From: Gymnodinialimonas ceratoperidinii
GTDB taxonomy: Bacteria; Pseudomonadota; Alphaproteobacteria; Rhodobacterales; Rhodobacteraceae
Assembly: GCF_019297855.1 (NCBI RefSeq)
Contig: NZ_CP079194.1
Location: 2,095,501 to 2,159,500 of the forward strand
Direction of reading: 5' to 3'
DNA length: 64,000 nt
This document shows, in pieces, positions 9,609-19,412 of this stretch. Each line of letters starts with the position of its first letter. Position 1 is the first letter of the stretch. The translations under genes and the position numbers were made by a program. Under the pieces are notes generated by a model that was not told the DNA's origin, ran no database searches, and was given only the letters and a program-made list of their open reading frames with translations.

Positions 9609-9729
9609 GCGGGCTGCCGGCACGCCCGCGCGGCACAGGGTCAAAGATTGGTTTCCAACCCTCGGCCTTTCCCGTTAGACGGGAAGGAGCAAAGCGTCCC
9701 TTGAGCGGCGCATAGGGCGGAGCCTTGGT

Positions 9730-11106
9730 ATGAAGGTCATCATCTGTGGCGCGGGTCAGGTCGGCTGGCAGATCGCGCGGCACCTTTCCTCGGAAAACAA
9801 CGACGTAACCGTCGTGGACAACAACGCCGATCTGGTGCGGCGCGCCACGGATACGCTCGACGTGAAAGGCCTGACGGGCTTTGCGAGCCATCCCGATGTG
9901 CTGGACCGCGCCGGGGCGCGCGACGCCGATATGGTGATCGCGGCGACCTTCTCGGACGAGGTCAACATGGTCACCTGCCAAGTGGCCCATTCCGTTTTCG
10001 CCGTCCCGCGCAAGATCGCCCGGCTGCGGGCGCAAAGCTACCTCGACACGATCTACAGCGACCTCTACCGCCGCGATCACCTGCCCATCGACGTGGTGAT
10101 CTCGCCGGAGAAGGAGGTGGCCGAGGCCGTCCTGAACCGCATCGCATCGCCGTCGACCTTCGACACCGAGAGCTTCTTCGACGACGCGGTGCAACTGATG
10201 GGGATCGAGCTGGACGAGGATTGTCCGGTGCTCGGCACGCCGCTGAAGCAGCTGTCGGAATTGTTCTCGACCCTGCGCGCCATCGTGGTGGGCATCCGTC
10301 GCGACAGCACGCTTTTCGCGCCCGAGCCGGGGGATCAGATGTTCGCAGGCGACCAGATCTACGTGGTCAGCCATTCCGACGACGTCGCGCGCGCGCTCGA
10401 GATTTTCGGCAAGACCCGCGCCATGCCCGGGCGGATCGTGATCATCGGCGGCGGCAATGTCGGTCTGGCGGTGGCCTCGCGGCTGGAGAAGGCGGCAACG
10501 CGGATGCGCACGCGGGTGATCGAGGCGAACCGGGCCCGCGCCGAACGCGCCGCCGACGCGCTGGAGCGGACCATCGTGCTCCATGGTGACGGGCTTGATA
10601 TCGACCTGCTGCGCGAAGCGGGGATCGAGCGTGCCGACGTGGTGCTGTCGCTCACCGATGACGACAAGACCAACATGCTGGCCTCCGTCCGGGGCAAATC
10701 GGCCGGGGCGGGTATGGCGATCAGCCTCGTCAACGATCCGACCCTGGTGCCGCTGATGTCGCCCCTGGGCATCGACGCCTATGTAAACCCCCGCTCGACC
10801 ACGGTCAGTTCGATCCTGCGCCACATCCGTCACGGACGGGTGCGCGGGGTCTATTCCATCGGAGACGCCGAGGCCGAGGTGATCGAGGCGCAGGTGCTCT
10901 CGACCTCGCCCATGGCGGGCAAGGCGATCCGCGACATCGACTTCCCGGAAGGCGCGCTTCTGGGAGCGGTGCAGCGCGGCAAGAAGGTCCTGCGGCCCAC
11001 CGGTGCCACAAGGATCGAGGAAGGCGACGCGGTGATGATCTTCTCGTTGACCAAGGATGTGCCAGCGGTGGAGGCCTTGCTGCAAGTTTCCATCGATTTC
11101 TTCTGA
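9730..11106 (+). CDS. trkA: Trk potassium uptake regulatory subunit TrkA
   Basis: Cytoplasmic, nucleotide-binding gating subunit of the Trk K+ channel. The 458-aa protein has two RCK repeats, each opening with a Rossmann motif (GAGQVGWQIARHLSSE near residue 5; IIGGGNVGLAVAS near 238) and each followed by a TrkA-C domain. The start ATG follows GGCGGAG at good spacing. trkH starts 12 bp downstream, so the two form an operon. The 121-bp gap from ntrX includes a small hairpin but no clear terminator, so transcription may continue from the ntr genes. Confidence 0.95.
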   Translation: MKVIICGAGQVGWQIARHLSSENNDVTVVDNNADLVRRATDTLDVKGLTGFASHPDVLDRAGARDADMVIAATFSDEVNMVTCQVAHSVFAVPRKIARLRAQSYLDTIYSDLYRRDHLPIDVVISPEKEVAEAVLNRIASPSTFDTESFFDDAVQLMGIELDEDCPVLGTPLKQLSELFSTLRAIVVGIRRDSTLFAPEPGDQMFAGDQIYVVSHSDDVARALEIFGKTRAMPGRIVIIGGGNVGLAVASRLEKAATRMRTRVIEANRARAERAADALERTIVLHGDGLDIDLLREAGIERADVVLSLTDDDKTNMLASVRGKSAGAGMAISLVNDPTLVPLMSPLGIDAYVNPRSTTVSSILRHIRHGRVRGVYSIGDAEAEVIEAQVLSTSPMAGKAIRDIDFPEGALLGAVQRGKKVLRPTGATRIEEGDAVMIFSLTKDVPAVEALLQVSIDFF

Positions 11107-11118
11107 GCCCGCTGCACG

Positions 11119-12636
11119 ATGGTTGCCTATTTCCGAAACCTCCCCTTCTTCGCGATCCTGATCTTCCTCGCGGGGGGGGCGATGATGGTGCCGGCGGTCG
11201 TGGCAACCGTAAGCCAGGATTTCGAGACCGGGCGCGCGTTTCTCTATTCGGGGCTGATGGTCCTGATCTCGGCCATGCTGGTGGGCTTTGCCTGTCAGAC
11301 GCCGCGCCGGCCACCGTCTGAGCGGAGCCATCTGGCCTCGCTCTTTCTCGCCTACCTCTGGCTGCCGCTGGTGCTGGCCCTGCCGATGGATCAGGCGGTG
11401 GGCAACACGCGCTTCGTCAACGTCTACCTCGATATGGTCTCGGCGCTGACCACCACCGGCGCGGAGGTGTTCGAGCCGATGCGTCTGGCGCCCTCGGTGC
11501 ATCTGTGGCGCGGGCTCGTGGGCTGGTTCGGCGGCCTGCTGATCTGGATCACGGCCTTCGCGGTGCTGGCACCCCTGAACCTCGGCGGCTACGAGGTGAC
11601 GTCCGAGGCGACGGTGCAGGGCAAGATCGTCAACGCGCGCGGACAGATGCGCGCGGCGGGCGCGTCCGAGAGGTTGCGAAAACACGCGATGCGGCTGACG
11701 CCGATCTATGCCGGGCTGACCGTCGTGCTCGCCGTGGGGCTGGCCGCTTCGGGCGAGACGCCGCTGGTCGCGGCGATCCACGCCATGTCGACCCTCGCAA
11801 CCTCAGGGATCAGCCCCGGCACCGGGTTGGAATCGCGCCCCCCGGGCTTCGTGGGCGAAGTGCTGATCTTCTTTTTCTTCCTCTTCGCCCTGTCGCGGCG
11901 CACCTACTCCAGCGGCTTTGGCCGTGAATTCCGCGAGCGTCTGACCCGTGACCGTGAAATCCGCCTCGCGCTTTTTGCCACCGTCGTGGTGCCGACGCTT
12001 CTCTTCATGCGCCATTGGGTCGGCGCGCTGGAGGTCGATGACCTCTCCGACGGGCAGGCGGCGCTCTCGGCGCTTTGGGGAGCGGTGTTCACCGTCCTGT
12101 CGTTCCTGACCACGACGGGATGGGTCAGCGAAGCCTGGGTCGATGCCCGCACCTGGTCGGGCCTGCAGACGCCGGGGCTTCTGCTTGTCGGACTGGTCCT
12201 GATGGGCGGCGGCGTGGCCACGACGACCGGCGGCGTGAAGCTCTTGCGGGTCTATGCGCTCTATAAGCATGGCGTGCGCGAGATGGGCAAACTGATTTAC
12301 CCCAACTCCGTCGCCGGGGCAGGGCGCCTTGGCCGCCGCATCCGCCGTGAAGGCGCCTATATCGCCTGGGTCGTCTTCATGCTGCTGGTGCTCAGCATTG
12401 CCGTGGTCATGGTGGGGCTGGCGGCCACCGGGCTGGACTTCGAGGCGGCCACGGTTCTTGCCATTTCCAGCCTGACGACGACGGGGCCGCTGGCCTCGGT
12501 CGCAGGCGCGCGCCCGATCGATTACTTCACCCTGACCGATGCCGCGAAGCTGATCTGCGCCGCCGCGATGATCGTCGGCCGGATCGAGACCCTTGTCCTG
12601 ATCGCCCTGCTGAACCCCGGCTTTTGGCGCGATTGA
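11119..12636 (+). CDS. trkH: Trk potassium transporter TrkH
   Basis: Pore-forming K+ translocating subunit of Trk, working with TrkA. The 505-aa integral membrane protein has about ten hydrophobic helices and four pore-loop-like segments containing ALTTTGAEV, TLATSGISPG, FLTTTGWVSE and SLTTTGPLA. These are the imperfect fourfold selectivity-filter repeats of the TrkH/KtrB superfamily. The ATG at 11119 gives a normal N-terminal helix. Confidence 0.95.
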   Translation: MVAYFRNLPFFAILIFLAGGAMMVPAVVATVSQDFETGRAFLYSGLMVLISAMLVGFACQTPRRPPSERSHLASLFLAYLWLPLVLALPMDQAVGNTRFVNVYLDMVSALTTTGAEVFEPMRLAPSVHLWRGLVGWFGGLLIWITAFAVLAPLNLGGYEVTSEATVQGKIVNARGQMRAAGASERLRKHAMRLTPIYAGLTVVLAVGLAASGETPLVAAIHAMSTLATSGISPGTGLESRPPGFVGEVLIFFFFLFALSRRTYSSGFGREFRERLTRDREIRLALFATVVVPTLLFMRHWVGALEVDDLSDGQAALSALWGAVFTVLSFLTTTGWVSEAWVDARTWSGLQTPGLLLVGLVLMGGGVATTTGGVKLLRVYALYKHGVREMGKLIYPNSVAGAGRLGRRIRREGAYIAWVVFMLLVLSIAVVMVGLAATGLDFEAATVLAISSLTTTGPLASVAGARPIDYFTLTDAAKLICAAAMIVGRIETLVLIALLNPGFWRD

Positions 12637-12752
12637 AGGCTTGTCAACCTCTGGGGGTGGAAATCCGCAGGAATCGCCTCCATAGTGCGTAGGCACGTGA
12701 AGTAACCGAGCAGAACCTCGGGGAAAAAAACACCAACAGGGCGTACGAATAA

Positions 12753-12986
12753 ATGGCCGAAAATAAACAGAACCTGCAGGATGCGTTCCTGAATCACGTT
12801 CGCAAGACCAAAGTTCCAGTGACAATCTTCCTGATCAACGGCGTGAAGCTGCAAGGTGTGATCACGTGGTTCGATAACTTCTGCGTCTTGCTGCGCCGCG
12901 ATGGACAGTCGCAACTGGTCTACAAGCATGCGATTTCGACCGTCATGCCAGCACAACCCATCAGCCTTTACGACGGGGAAGAGTGA
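12753..12986 (+). CDS. hfq: RNA chaperone Hfq
   Basis: Hexameric Sm-like protein that pairs small RNAs with mRNAs; in Rhodobacter it influences nif and stress gene expression. The 77-aa protein has a conserved Sm1 region ([31 protein letters not shown]) and an Sm2 motif with YKHAIST. The C-terminal tail is short, as in other alphaproteobacteria. Its stop overlaps the GTG start of hflX. Two likely non-coding RNAs in this window (near 30.3 kb and 37.5 kb) could make Hfq relevant locally, but that is inference. Confidence 0.97.
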   Translation: MAENKQNLQDAFLNHVRKTKVPVTIFLINGVKLQGVITWFDNFCVLLRRDGQSQLVYKHAISTVMPAQPISLYDGEE

Positions 12987-14290
12987 GCGCCGATAACCGC
13001 GCCACCGATGTCGGAGACGGGGACCTTGGGAAAGGCCCGATGCGGGCGCTTGTCCTGCATCCAGATATCAAGTCCGACCGTGATCGCCGCGCGCCCGAAT
13101 TCGCGTTGGACGAGGCCGTGGCGTTGGCTGCGGCCTTGCCTGACTTGGAAGTTGTGGACGCGCAGGTGGTGCGATTGCCGCGCGCGCAGCCGGGTCTGTT
13201 GTTCGGCACCGGCAAGATCAAGGAATTGCACGATCTGATCGAGGCGATGGACATCGGTTTGGTGCTCGTCGACGGTCCCGTGACGCCTGTGCAGCAGCGC
13301 AATCTGGAGAAGGAATGGGGCTGCAAGGTGCTCGACCGCACCGGCCTCATCCTCGAGATCTTTGCCGACCGCGCCGCGACCCGCGAGGGCGTGTTGCAGG
13401 TCGAACTGGCGGCCCTGTCCTACCAGCGCACGCGGCTGGTGCGGGCCTGGACCCACCTCGAGCGTCAGCGGGGCGGGCTCGGCTTCGTCGGCGGCCCCGG
13501 CGAGACCCAGATCGAGGCCGACCGCCGCGCCATCGACGAGGCGGTGACCCGGATCAAACGGCAGCTTGCCAAGGTGGTGAAAACCCGCGCGCTGCACCGC
13601 TCCGCGCGGGCCAAGGTGCCCTATCCGATCGTGGCGCTGGTGGGCTACACAAACGCCGGAAAATCGACGCTTTTCAACCGCTTGACGGGCGCGGACGTGA
13701 TGGCGAAAGACATGCTCTTCGCCACCCTGGACCCGACCATGCGCGCCGTGACGCTGCCCGATGGCACCGACGTGATCCTGTCGGACACGGTGGGCTTCAT
13801 CAGCGATCTGCCGACGCAGCTGGTTGCGGCCTTCCGGGCGACGCTGGAAGAGGTTCTGGACGCTGACCTGATCGTCCATGTGCGCGACATCAGCCACCCG
13901 CAAAGCGCCGAGCAGGCCGAGGACGTGCATACGATCCTTGCCGATTTGGGCGTCTCGGACCAATCGGCTCAGCTGGAGGTCTGGAACAAGCTCGACCTGC
14001 TCGATCCTGCGACGCAGGAGGCGCGCCAGACCGAGGCGGACCGCAACGACGCCATCTTCGCCACCTCGGCGCTGACGGGGCAGGGCATGGAAGAAATGCT
14101 CGCCGCCGTCTCAGAGGCCCTCTCACCGCCGCGCACGCAGAGCGTTTTGACCCTGTCGCACAGCGAGGGGCGCAAGCGGGCTTGGCTGTTCGAGCAGGGC
14201 GTGGTGGAGGACGAGACCCCCGGTCAGGACAGCACCGAGCTGACCGTTCTGTGGACCGCGCGCCAGCAGAAAGCCTTCCGGGCGCTCTGA
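12983..14290 (+). CDS. hflX: Ribosome-associated GTPase HflX
   Basis: GTPase that binds the 50S subunit and helps split stalled or stressed ribosomes. The 435-aa protein has the HflX N-terminal domain ([15 protein letters not shown]), a glycine-rich linker ([20 protein letters not shown]) and a G domain with G1 [12 protein letters not shown] near residue 220, G3 DTVGFI and G4 NKLD. The GTG start overlaps the hfq stop (GTGA), preserving the widespread hfq-hflX pair. Downstream it meets the acylase gene tail to tail. Confidence 0.95.
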   Translation: MSADNRATDVGDGDLGKGPMRALVLHPDIKSDRDRRAPEFALDEAVALAAALPDLEVVDAQVVRLPRAQPGLLFGTGKIKELHDLIEAMDIGLVLVDGPVTPVQQRNLEKEWGCKVLDRTGLILEIFADRAATREGVLQVELAALSYQRTRLVRAWTHLERQRGGLGFVGGPGETQIEADRRAIDEAVTRIKRQLAKVVKTRALHRSARAKVPYPIVALVGYTNAGKSTLFNRLTGADVMAKDMLFATLDPTMRAVTLPDGTDVILSDTVGFISDLPTQLVAAFRATLEEVLDADLIVHVRDISHPQSAEQAEDVHTILADLGVSDQSAQLEVWNKLDLLDPATQEARQTEADRNDAIFATSALTGQGMEEMLAAVSEALSPPRTQSVLTLSHSEGRKRAWLFEQGVVEDETPGQDSTELTVLWTARQQKAFRAL

Positions 14291-14304
14291 CCGCGCGCGG
14301 TTAG

Positions 14305-14336
14305 TCTTTTCTCAAGAAATATCCCGCAGACTGCGG
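14305..14336 (-). repeat. Variant copy of the hairpin plus A-rich intergenic element
   Basis: Read on the minus strand, right after the acylase stop: CCGCAG-T-CTGCGG, then ATATTTCTTGAGAAAAGA. The layout (hairpin, then ATATTT..GAGAAAAGA) resembles the fuller copies at 32267, 51622 and 55204, but the hairpin is shorter. Membership in the same family is my inference. Confidence 0.4.
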
Positions 14337-14337
14337 C

Positions 14338-16818
14338 TCATCGTGCGGGGGACAGCACGGTGATGCCAAGGTTCGCGGCCCGCGCAAGCTCCGGATCCAG
14401 CGTCATCGGCACGTATTCACCGCGCCGCCATAGCTCTCCCATGTCGTCGTAGTGGCGACTGAAGGGATGGCCGGATTGCCCGGTTGAGATGATGAAGACC
14501 GAGCTGTCGGGGTCTGCGAAGTCGTAGACGCCGCGATAGCCCGCGCCGTGGGTGTTGATATAGGGCTCCGGCCCGCGACCGGGCGTGGCGGCACGGTTGA
14601 GGGTGAAATCTCCGCCCGAGGTCGCTTGGCGGATGTTCACGATCCACGAGAAGAACCGGGTCTCCCCCAGAACCGGGTGCTCGTGGACGGCCTCATGGGC
14701 CGCGCCCCAGCGCCAGCTTTCGATGTCACTCCCGTAGGACTCCGAAAGCTCCTGCAGGGCCTCGTCCAGCGCCAGCTCGGCGATCTCGTTGCAGGTCTCG
14801 ACCGCGTTGGAAGGGCGCACGTCGCACCATTCAGAGGCGCCGCCGATGTTGCGGAAGACACGCTCGAGGAACACGGGCTCCACCTGCCAGAACTCCTCGG
14901 CCAAGGGGCCGATATCGTCACGGATGAGCCGATGCTGCAGGGCGCGCATCCAGGCGGCGAAGATAAGAGGCTCTGGCAGATGTTCGTTCATCTCGCCGTT
15001 CCAGTCGGCCAGCAACTCCAACGCGCGTTGGCGCAGGCGTTCGGTCGTGCCGATGGCGGCGGGCTGGCCGGTGAACCAGAGATCGCGGGCAACCAGAGGC
15101 AAGAGATTGCGCGCGGCGGGAGAGACGGTATCGAGCTGCGCGCCGATGAAGCTGTCGCGGGTATGGACCTCGCGCGCTTCCATCAACCGGCCCAGACGCT
15201 GGATGCGCTGCGTGTCGCCCCAGTTGAAGCTGACGTGAAGCGGGAAGGCGCGCTCCACCATCTTGTTGTTGGTATTGCCGAGCACGCCGCTTTCGGGGTC
15301 CTCGAAGGTCGGATTGGCGAAATACTGCGTCGTGCCTTGCCAGAGGTTGCCCTCCACCCACCCGCGAGATGGCATGCGGGCCTGGGTCTCATGCTCGTTC
15401 AGCCGCCACGGCATGTGGCCGACGACCTGCATGGCGATGCGCCCATCCTCGGCGGCCAGCATCAGGTTGGCGGCGGGGGCGACGTGATCCTCGCCGCTCT
15501 CCAGCGCCTCTTCGATGCTGCGCGCGCGCATCAGGCGGAGGCCGGCCTGGATCGTGGTATTCTCATCGGTAAGCGCGGTCCAGCGCATCGACATCACGTG
15601 ACCGGCGGGGGTCACGGAGCCCGCGTTCCAATGGCGGCCGGGGATGACCGGTCCATTGACGGTCTCGCGCAGGGTGATGGTGATCGGTGCCTCGTCCGCG
15701 ATCTCGATGATCTCGCGCCGGGTCTCGAAATCCGCCCATCCATCGGGGGTCCGGTACTGCGTCGGGTTCTGCGGGTTCACCTCTTCGATATAGAGGTCGA
15801 CATCATCCATATAGGCGGCGGTCAGGCCCCAACTCAGCCGCTCGGATCGGCCGTTGATGATGTTCGGCATGCCAGGGATCGTGGCCCCGATCACGGCGCC
15901 CGTCGCCAGCTCCAACCGCGCCAGATACCATTGCGACGGCGCGGTCAGGGGCACGTGGGGATCGGTGGCCATCAGCGCCCCACCTGCCGCCGATCGCGCC
16001 GGGGTGGCGGCCCAGACGTTGGAGGCGCCGCCGCGGTTCAAGCCCTGGGCGTTGGGATGAAGCGGGTCGCGCGGGGCGCCTGCGCCCTCGACCTCGGCAA
16101 ACATCCGGCGGGGCAGGTCGAGCAGGCTGGCAAAATCGCCCAGCTCCGCCGCGCCGTTGCCGGGCGCATCGGGCATCAGATCGGTGATGCGCGCGGGATC
16201 AGGCAGCGCGAGGGAGGCCCGCGCCCGCAGGATCTCACTCTCATGTTGCGTGGTCATCTGCAGTGCCATCAGCAACGAGATCAGCACGGAGTCGTTGGGC
16301 CGCCACGGCGCGATTTCGGGCTCGAACAGGAACAGTTCCGGTGCGCCGCGGCCAAGCGCCTCGGTCCCCACAAGGCGCAGCCACGCGTTCACACCATCGG
16401 CGTAAGCCTGCAGGATCGCGCGACTTTCATCGGAATAGGCGGGGAGGGAGCGGCTGGCGTAGCCATCCAGATCCAACCGGCGCATGAGGTCGTCGACCTC
16501 CAGCGTGCGCCGCCCGAAAATCTCGGACAACCGGCCCTGTCCCTGCCGGCGCAGCAGGAGCATCTGCCACAGTCGGTCCTGCGCATGGCTGAAGCCGAGC
16601 CCGAAGTAGGCGTCATGATCCGTAAGCGCGAAGATGTGCGGCACGGCGGCCGTGTTGCGCACGATCTCGACCTGACCGTTGAGGCCGGGGACGGTCCAAT
16701 CTGCGTCGTAATCAGGGATCGAGCGGCCCGCCATCCAGTAGAAGACGCTGCCGATCAGCACGACCACGGCGATACCCACGCCGACAAGGCGCGTCAGCCA
16801 TCGCAGGAGTGTCATCAT
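14338..16818 (-). CDS. Penicillin acylase family protein (N-terminal nucleophile amidase)
   Basis: Probable periplasmic amidase of the penicillin G acylase/acyl-homoserine-lactone acylase family, made as one chain that cuts itself into alpha and beta subunits. An N-terminal signal-anchor is visible (LVGVGIAVVVLIGSVFYW). The alpha region follows, then GLNRGGASNVWAATPARS, whose Ser would become the N-terminal nucleophile of the beta subunit. ATDPHVPLTAPSQWY and GMPNIINGRSERLSWGLTA are typical beta-subunit motifs. At 826 aa it has full family length. I start at the first of two tandem ATGs (16818), preceded by GAAGG. The substrate cannot be read from sequence. Confidence 0.9.
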   Translation of the reverse strand: MMTLLRWLTRLVGVGIAVVVLIGSVFYWMAGRSIPDYDADWTVPGLNGQVEIVRNTAAVPHIFALTDHDAYFGLGFSHAQDRLWQMLLLRRQGQGRLSEIFGRRTLEVDDLMRRLDLDGYASRSLPAYSDESRAILQAYADGVNAWLRLVGTEALGRGAPELFLFEPEIAPWRPNDSVLISLLMALQMTTQHESEILRARASLALPDPARITDLMPDAPGNGAAELGDFASLLDLPRRMFAEVEGAGAPRDPLHPNAQGLNRGGASNVWAATPARSAAGGALMATDPHVPLTAPSQWYLARLELATGAVIGATIPGMPNIINGRSERLSWGLTAAYMDDVDLYIEEVNPQNPTQYRTPDGWADFETRREIIEIADEAPITITLRETVNGPVIPGRHWNAGSVTPAGHVMSMRWTALTDENTTIQAGLRLMRARSIEEALESGEDHVAPAANLMLAAEDGRIAMQVVGHMPWRLNEHETQARMPSRGWVEGNLWQGTTQYFANPTFEDPESGVLGNTNNKMVERAFPLHVSFNWGDTQRIQRLGRLMEAREVHTRDSFIGAQLDTVSPAARNLLPLVARDLWFTGQPAAIGTTERLRQRALELLADWNGEMNEHLPEPLIFAAWMRALQHRLIRDDIGPLAEEFWQVEPVFLERVFRNIGGASEWCDVRPSNAVETCNEIAELALDEALQELSESYGSDIESWRWGAAHEAVHEHPVLGETRFFSWIVNIRQATSGGDFTLNRAATPGRGPEPYINTHGAGYRGVYDFADPDSSVFIISTGQSGHPFSRHYDDMGELWRRGEYVPMTLDPELARAANLGITVLSPAR

Positions 16819-16976
16819 CAGCCAAACAGCCCTTCGCTCGGGTAGGAGAGTCGCAAACGCGGCCCGACTGCATCTACCTTGCAGCGGGCTCTGCCGCAAT
16901 GGCGACAGGCGAAACCATGCCGGCGAGACGGCGGGAGCCGCGGCAGGCGCCCAAGGCGTGCCGCGGCCCTGTCAGG

Positions 16977-17552
16977 TCAGGGAATGATGCGGGTGTAGCG
17001 CGTGCCGTCGAGCGTCGCGCCGATGATCAGGCCCGCCTGGCCGTAGATCACCGCGATGACCGGTTCGGCCAGCGTGGCGGTGTCGAACCCGAGGTTGCCC
17101 GCGTTCGTGTTGACCGCATAACGCACGTCCGCGCCGACGGACCAGCCGACGGAGCCGCGGAATTCGGCCAGCGATTGCGGGGTCATGAAAAACAGGGTGT
17201 GGGCATATTGCTGCGCCCCGATCTGGAGCCCGAAGCTGCCCGAGACGGCGGAGTAATAGTCCACCGTGGCGCCGCCCACGCGCAGGGCGCCGCGCCCGTA
17301 GCTGCCGCCAAAGCCGAAGCCCGCCTCGGAGATCAGCGGCATCACCAGCATGCCCGAGGCCTGATTGATCAGGTCGGAGGTGCCGGGGACTTCTTGCTGC
17401 ATGAACTCGAGCGCCGCATCCACGCGACTGTCGATGCGCGGGCCATTGGCGTTGCCGAGGGGGTTGCCGCAAGCGGCCAGAAGCGGCGCCGCGCCTGCGC
17501 CGAGCAAAAGGGAACGCCGGGAAATCGTAGGAGTAGAGAGACCATCTGCCAT
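16977..17552 (-). CDS. SYLF/YSC84-type lipid-binding lipoprotein
   Basis: A 191-aa exported protein. The N terminus has two arginines and a hydrophobic stretch ending in a lipobox (SRRSLLLGAGAAPLLAAC), so it is probably a lipoprotein, possibly Tat-exported. The mature part resembles the SYLF/YSC84 domain: FGFGGSYGRGALRVGG, YYSAVSGSFGLQIGAQ and a C-terminal GADVRYAVNTNAG segment. Related domains bind phosphoinositides in eukaryotes; the bacterial role is poorly known. It stands alone between hemB and the acylase, both on the same strand. Confidence 0.8.
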   Translation of the reverse strand: MADGLSTPTISRRSLLLGAGAAPLLAACGNPLGNANGPRIDSRVDAALEFMQQEVPGTSDLINQASGMLVMPLISEAGFGFGGSYGRGALRVGGATVDYYSAVSGSFGLQIGAQQYAHTLFFMTPQSLAEFRGSVGWSVGADVRYAVNTNAGNLGFDTATLAEPVIAVIYGQAGLIIGATLDGTRYTRIIP

Positions 17553-17707
17553 GGGAATGCCTTGCCTATATCACTGCTATCGCCGGGACTTCGTGCCCCG
17601 ATCCTTGGCGGCAAGATTACGCCGAAACGCCCGTGGTGTCATCCGCGAAACCCCTGTCCTTGCGGGTTTTCGCCGATTGCTCCGCGGAGGCAAGGCAGGA
17701 GCGGCGT

Positions 17708-18706
17708 CTAATCGTTGAGGATCTTCGCCACACGCGGCGCGAAATAGGTCAGCACCCCGTCGCATCCCGCACGCCGGAACGACATCAGGCTCTCCAGCAT
17801 CACCTTTTCGCCGTCGACCCAATTGTTCTGAGCCGCCGCCTCGATCATCGCGTATTCACCGCTCACCTGATAAGCGAAGGTCGGTGCGCCGAAGCGGTCT
17901 TTCACCTGCCGGCAAAGGTCGAGATAGGGCATACCGGGTTTGACCATCACCATGTCCGCGCCCTCGCTCAGGTCGCGCTCCACGCAGCGCAGCGCCTCGC
18001 GCGCGTTGAGCGGATCGATCTGGTATGTCTTCTTGTCCCCCTTCAATGCGCCCGAGGCGCCGACGGCATCGCGGAACGGCCCGTAAAACGCGCTGGCGAA
18101 CTTCGCGGCGTAGGACATGATCGTCACATTGGGATGGCCCTCGTCCTCCAGCATGGCGCGGAGCGCGCCGATGCGGCCGTCCATCATGTCGGAGGGCCCG
18201 AGGATATCGGCGCCCGCGCGGGCCTGCGCGAGACCCATCTTCACCAGTGCCTCCACGGTTTCGTCATTCACGATCACCCCGTCGCGCACGATCCCGTCGT
18301 GTCCGTTGATGTTGTAGGGGTCGAGCGCGATATCGGTCATGATCGCAATATCGATGCCCGCATCGCGGATCGCGCTGATCGCGCGGTTGGAGAGGTTGTC
18401 CGGGTTCCAGGCCTCTTCGCAAAGCTCGGTCTTCAGGGCCGGGTCGGTATAGGGAAAGATGCAGATCGCCGGGATGCCGAGGCCCGCCGCTTCGCGCGCG
18501 GCGGCCACCAGCAAATCGACCGAAAGCCGCTCCACTCCCGGCATCGAGCCGATGGTTTGCCGCTCGTTCGTGCCGGCGCAAACGAAAACCGGCCAGATCA
18601 GATCGTGGACCGAAAGGCTGCTCTCGCGCACCAGGTTGCGCAGCGGCGCAGAGGCGCGTGTGCGACGGAAACGGGTTCGCGGAAACGGGGCTTGGTTCAC
18701 ACTCAT
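17708..18706 (-). CDS. hemB: Delta-aminolevulinic acid dehydratase (porphobilinogen synthase)
   Basis: Condenses two 5-aminolevulinate molecules to porphobilinogen for heme, bacteriochlorophyll and cobalamin synthesis. The 332-aa protein has both Schiff-base lysine regions (SYAAKFASAFYGPFRDA and MVMVKPGMPYLD). The metal-site region reads DIALDPYNINGHDG, with aspartates in place of the cysteines of Zn-type enzymes such as E. coli HemB. It is therefore the Asp-rich, Mg2+-associated type also found in plants. I prefer the ATG at 18706; a TTG two codons upstream is in frame. Confidence 0.96.
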   Translation of the reverse strand: MSVNQAPFPRTRFRRTRASAPLRNLVRESSLSVHDLIWPVFVCAGTNERQTIGSMPGVERLSVDLLVAAAREAAGLGIPAICIFPYTDPALKTELCEEAWNPDNLSNRAISAIRDAGIDIAIMTDIALDPYNINGHDGIVRDGVIVNDETVEALVKMGLAQARAGADILGPSDMMDGRIGALRAMLEDEGHPNVTIMSYAAKFASAFYGPFRDAVGASGALKGDKKTYQIDPLNAREALRCVERDLSEGADMVMVKPGMPYLDLCRQVKDRFGAPTFAYQVSGEYAMIEAAAQNNWVDGEKVMLESLMSFRRAGCDGVLTYFAPRVAKILND

Positions 18707-18809
18707 GGGCAAGGGCTTTCAGGGCTTTCAGATGCGACAGAGGTGCCACGGCAACGCTGCCCGCGCAAGCGCAACGCCCCGGGGCTAGCATCTGGCAAAA
18801 GCCGCGCAT

Positions 18810-19370
18810 ATGGTGCGCGAAATTCCGCCCGCCTGCTTACTGGATCTGCCATTGGACTTCCTCGACCTGCTTACCGAAGTGATCAATCTCAGGTCGTTTT
18901 CGAACCTGTGGTATTGGATCGTCCTGGCCATTCTGTGGTCGTCGCTGAGCCATTGGACCGTGGGCGTGCCCTTCAGCCTCGTGGCGCGCGCCAGGCGTGG
19001 CGATCCCCAGGCCGAGGCCGACATGCTGGTGCTGGCCCGGATGAACGCAGAGCGCAACGTCGCCTATTCCGAGACCTCCGGCATATTTGCCACGGCATTC
19101 TCGACCTTCCTGCTCACCGGTCTGGCAATCACCGGATGGGGCTACGGGGTGGAATTCTGTCAGGCAATCTTCCTGCTTCTCTGCCCCTCGATGATCGTGG
19201 TGGCGCTCGCGGTCTGGACCTCTCAGAGGCTGAAGGCGGATGATTACCAGCATGTTTCGCAGATGCTGCGCCAGCACCGGTTGATCGTGCAGCTTCTGGG
19301 CGTCGTGTTCATCTTCATCACCGCATTCTGGGGCATGTATCAAAACGTTAATGTCGGCCCCTTGGGGTAG
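18810..19370 (+). CDS. Conserved membrane protein of the Rhodobacteraceae, function unknown
   Basis: A 186-aa protein with four probable membrane helices: LWYWIVLAILWSSLSHWTVGV, FATAFSTFLLTGLAITGWG, IFLLLCPSMIVVALAVW and LIVQLLGVVFIFITAFWGM. Similar proteins in this family of bacteria are, from memory, sometimes labelled component of SufBCD complex. Nothing here supports an Fe-S role, since no suf gene is nearby. The ATG at 18810 is taken as start, but a TTG nine or so codons on (before DFLDLLTEVINLRSFSN) could be the true one. It ends 42 bp before mfd. Confidence 0.65.
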   Translation: MVREIPPACLLDLPLDFLDLLTEVINLRSFSNLWYWIVLAILWSSLSHWTVGVPFSLVARARRGDPQAEADMLVLARMNAERNVAYSETSGIFATAFSTFLLTGLAITGWGYGVEFCQAIFLLLCPSMIVVALAVWTSQRLKADDYQHVSQMLRQHRLIVQLLGVVFIFITAFWGMYQNVNVGPLG

Positions 19371-19412
19371 CGACCTTGACTTGAGCGCCAAGCGGCGTAG
19401 CTGAGGCGATCC

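Noticed and set aside
9669..9685. Hairpin TTCCCGT/ACGGGAA after ntrX as a terminator
   Set aside because: No T-run follows on either strand and the stem is only 7 bp; at most a structured leader of trkA.
9466..11781. A 771-codon open frame on the minus strand opposite ntrX, trkA and trkH
   Set aside because: Antisense shadow of three well-supported genes; its His/Arg/Gln-rich translation has no domain.
14548..16845. A 765-codon open frame on the plus strand opposite the acylase gene
   Set aside because: It has no recognisable domain and the repetitive composition typical of antisense frames in GC-rich genes. The minus-strand acylase explains the region.
18810..19370. Fe-S assembly role (SufBCD component) for the small membrane protein
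   Set aside because: The name is known to me only as a transferred label; no cysteine cluster and no suf neighbour support it.
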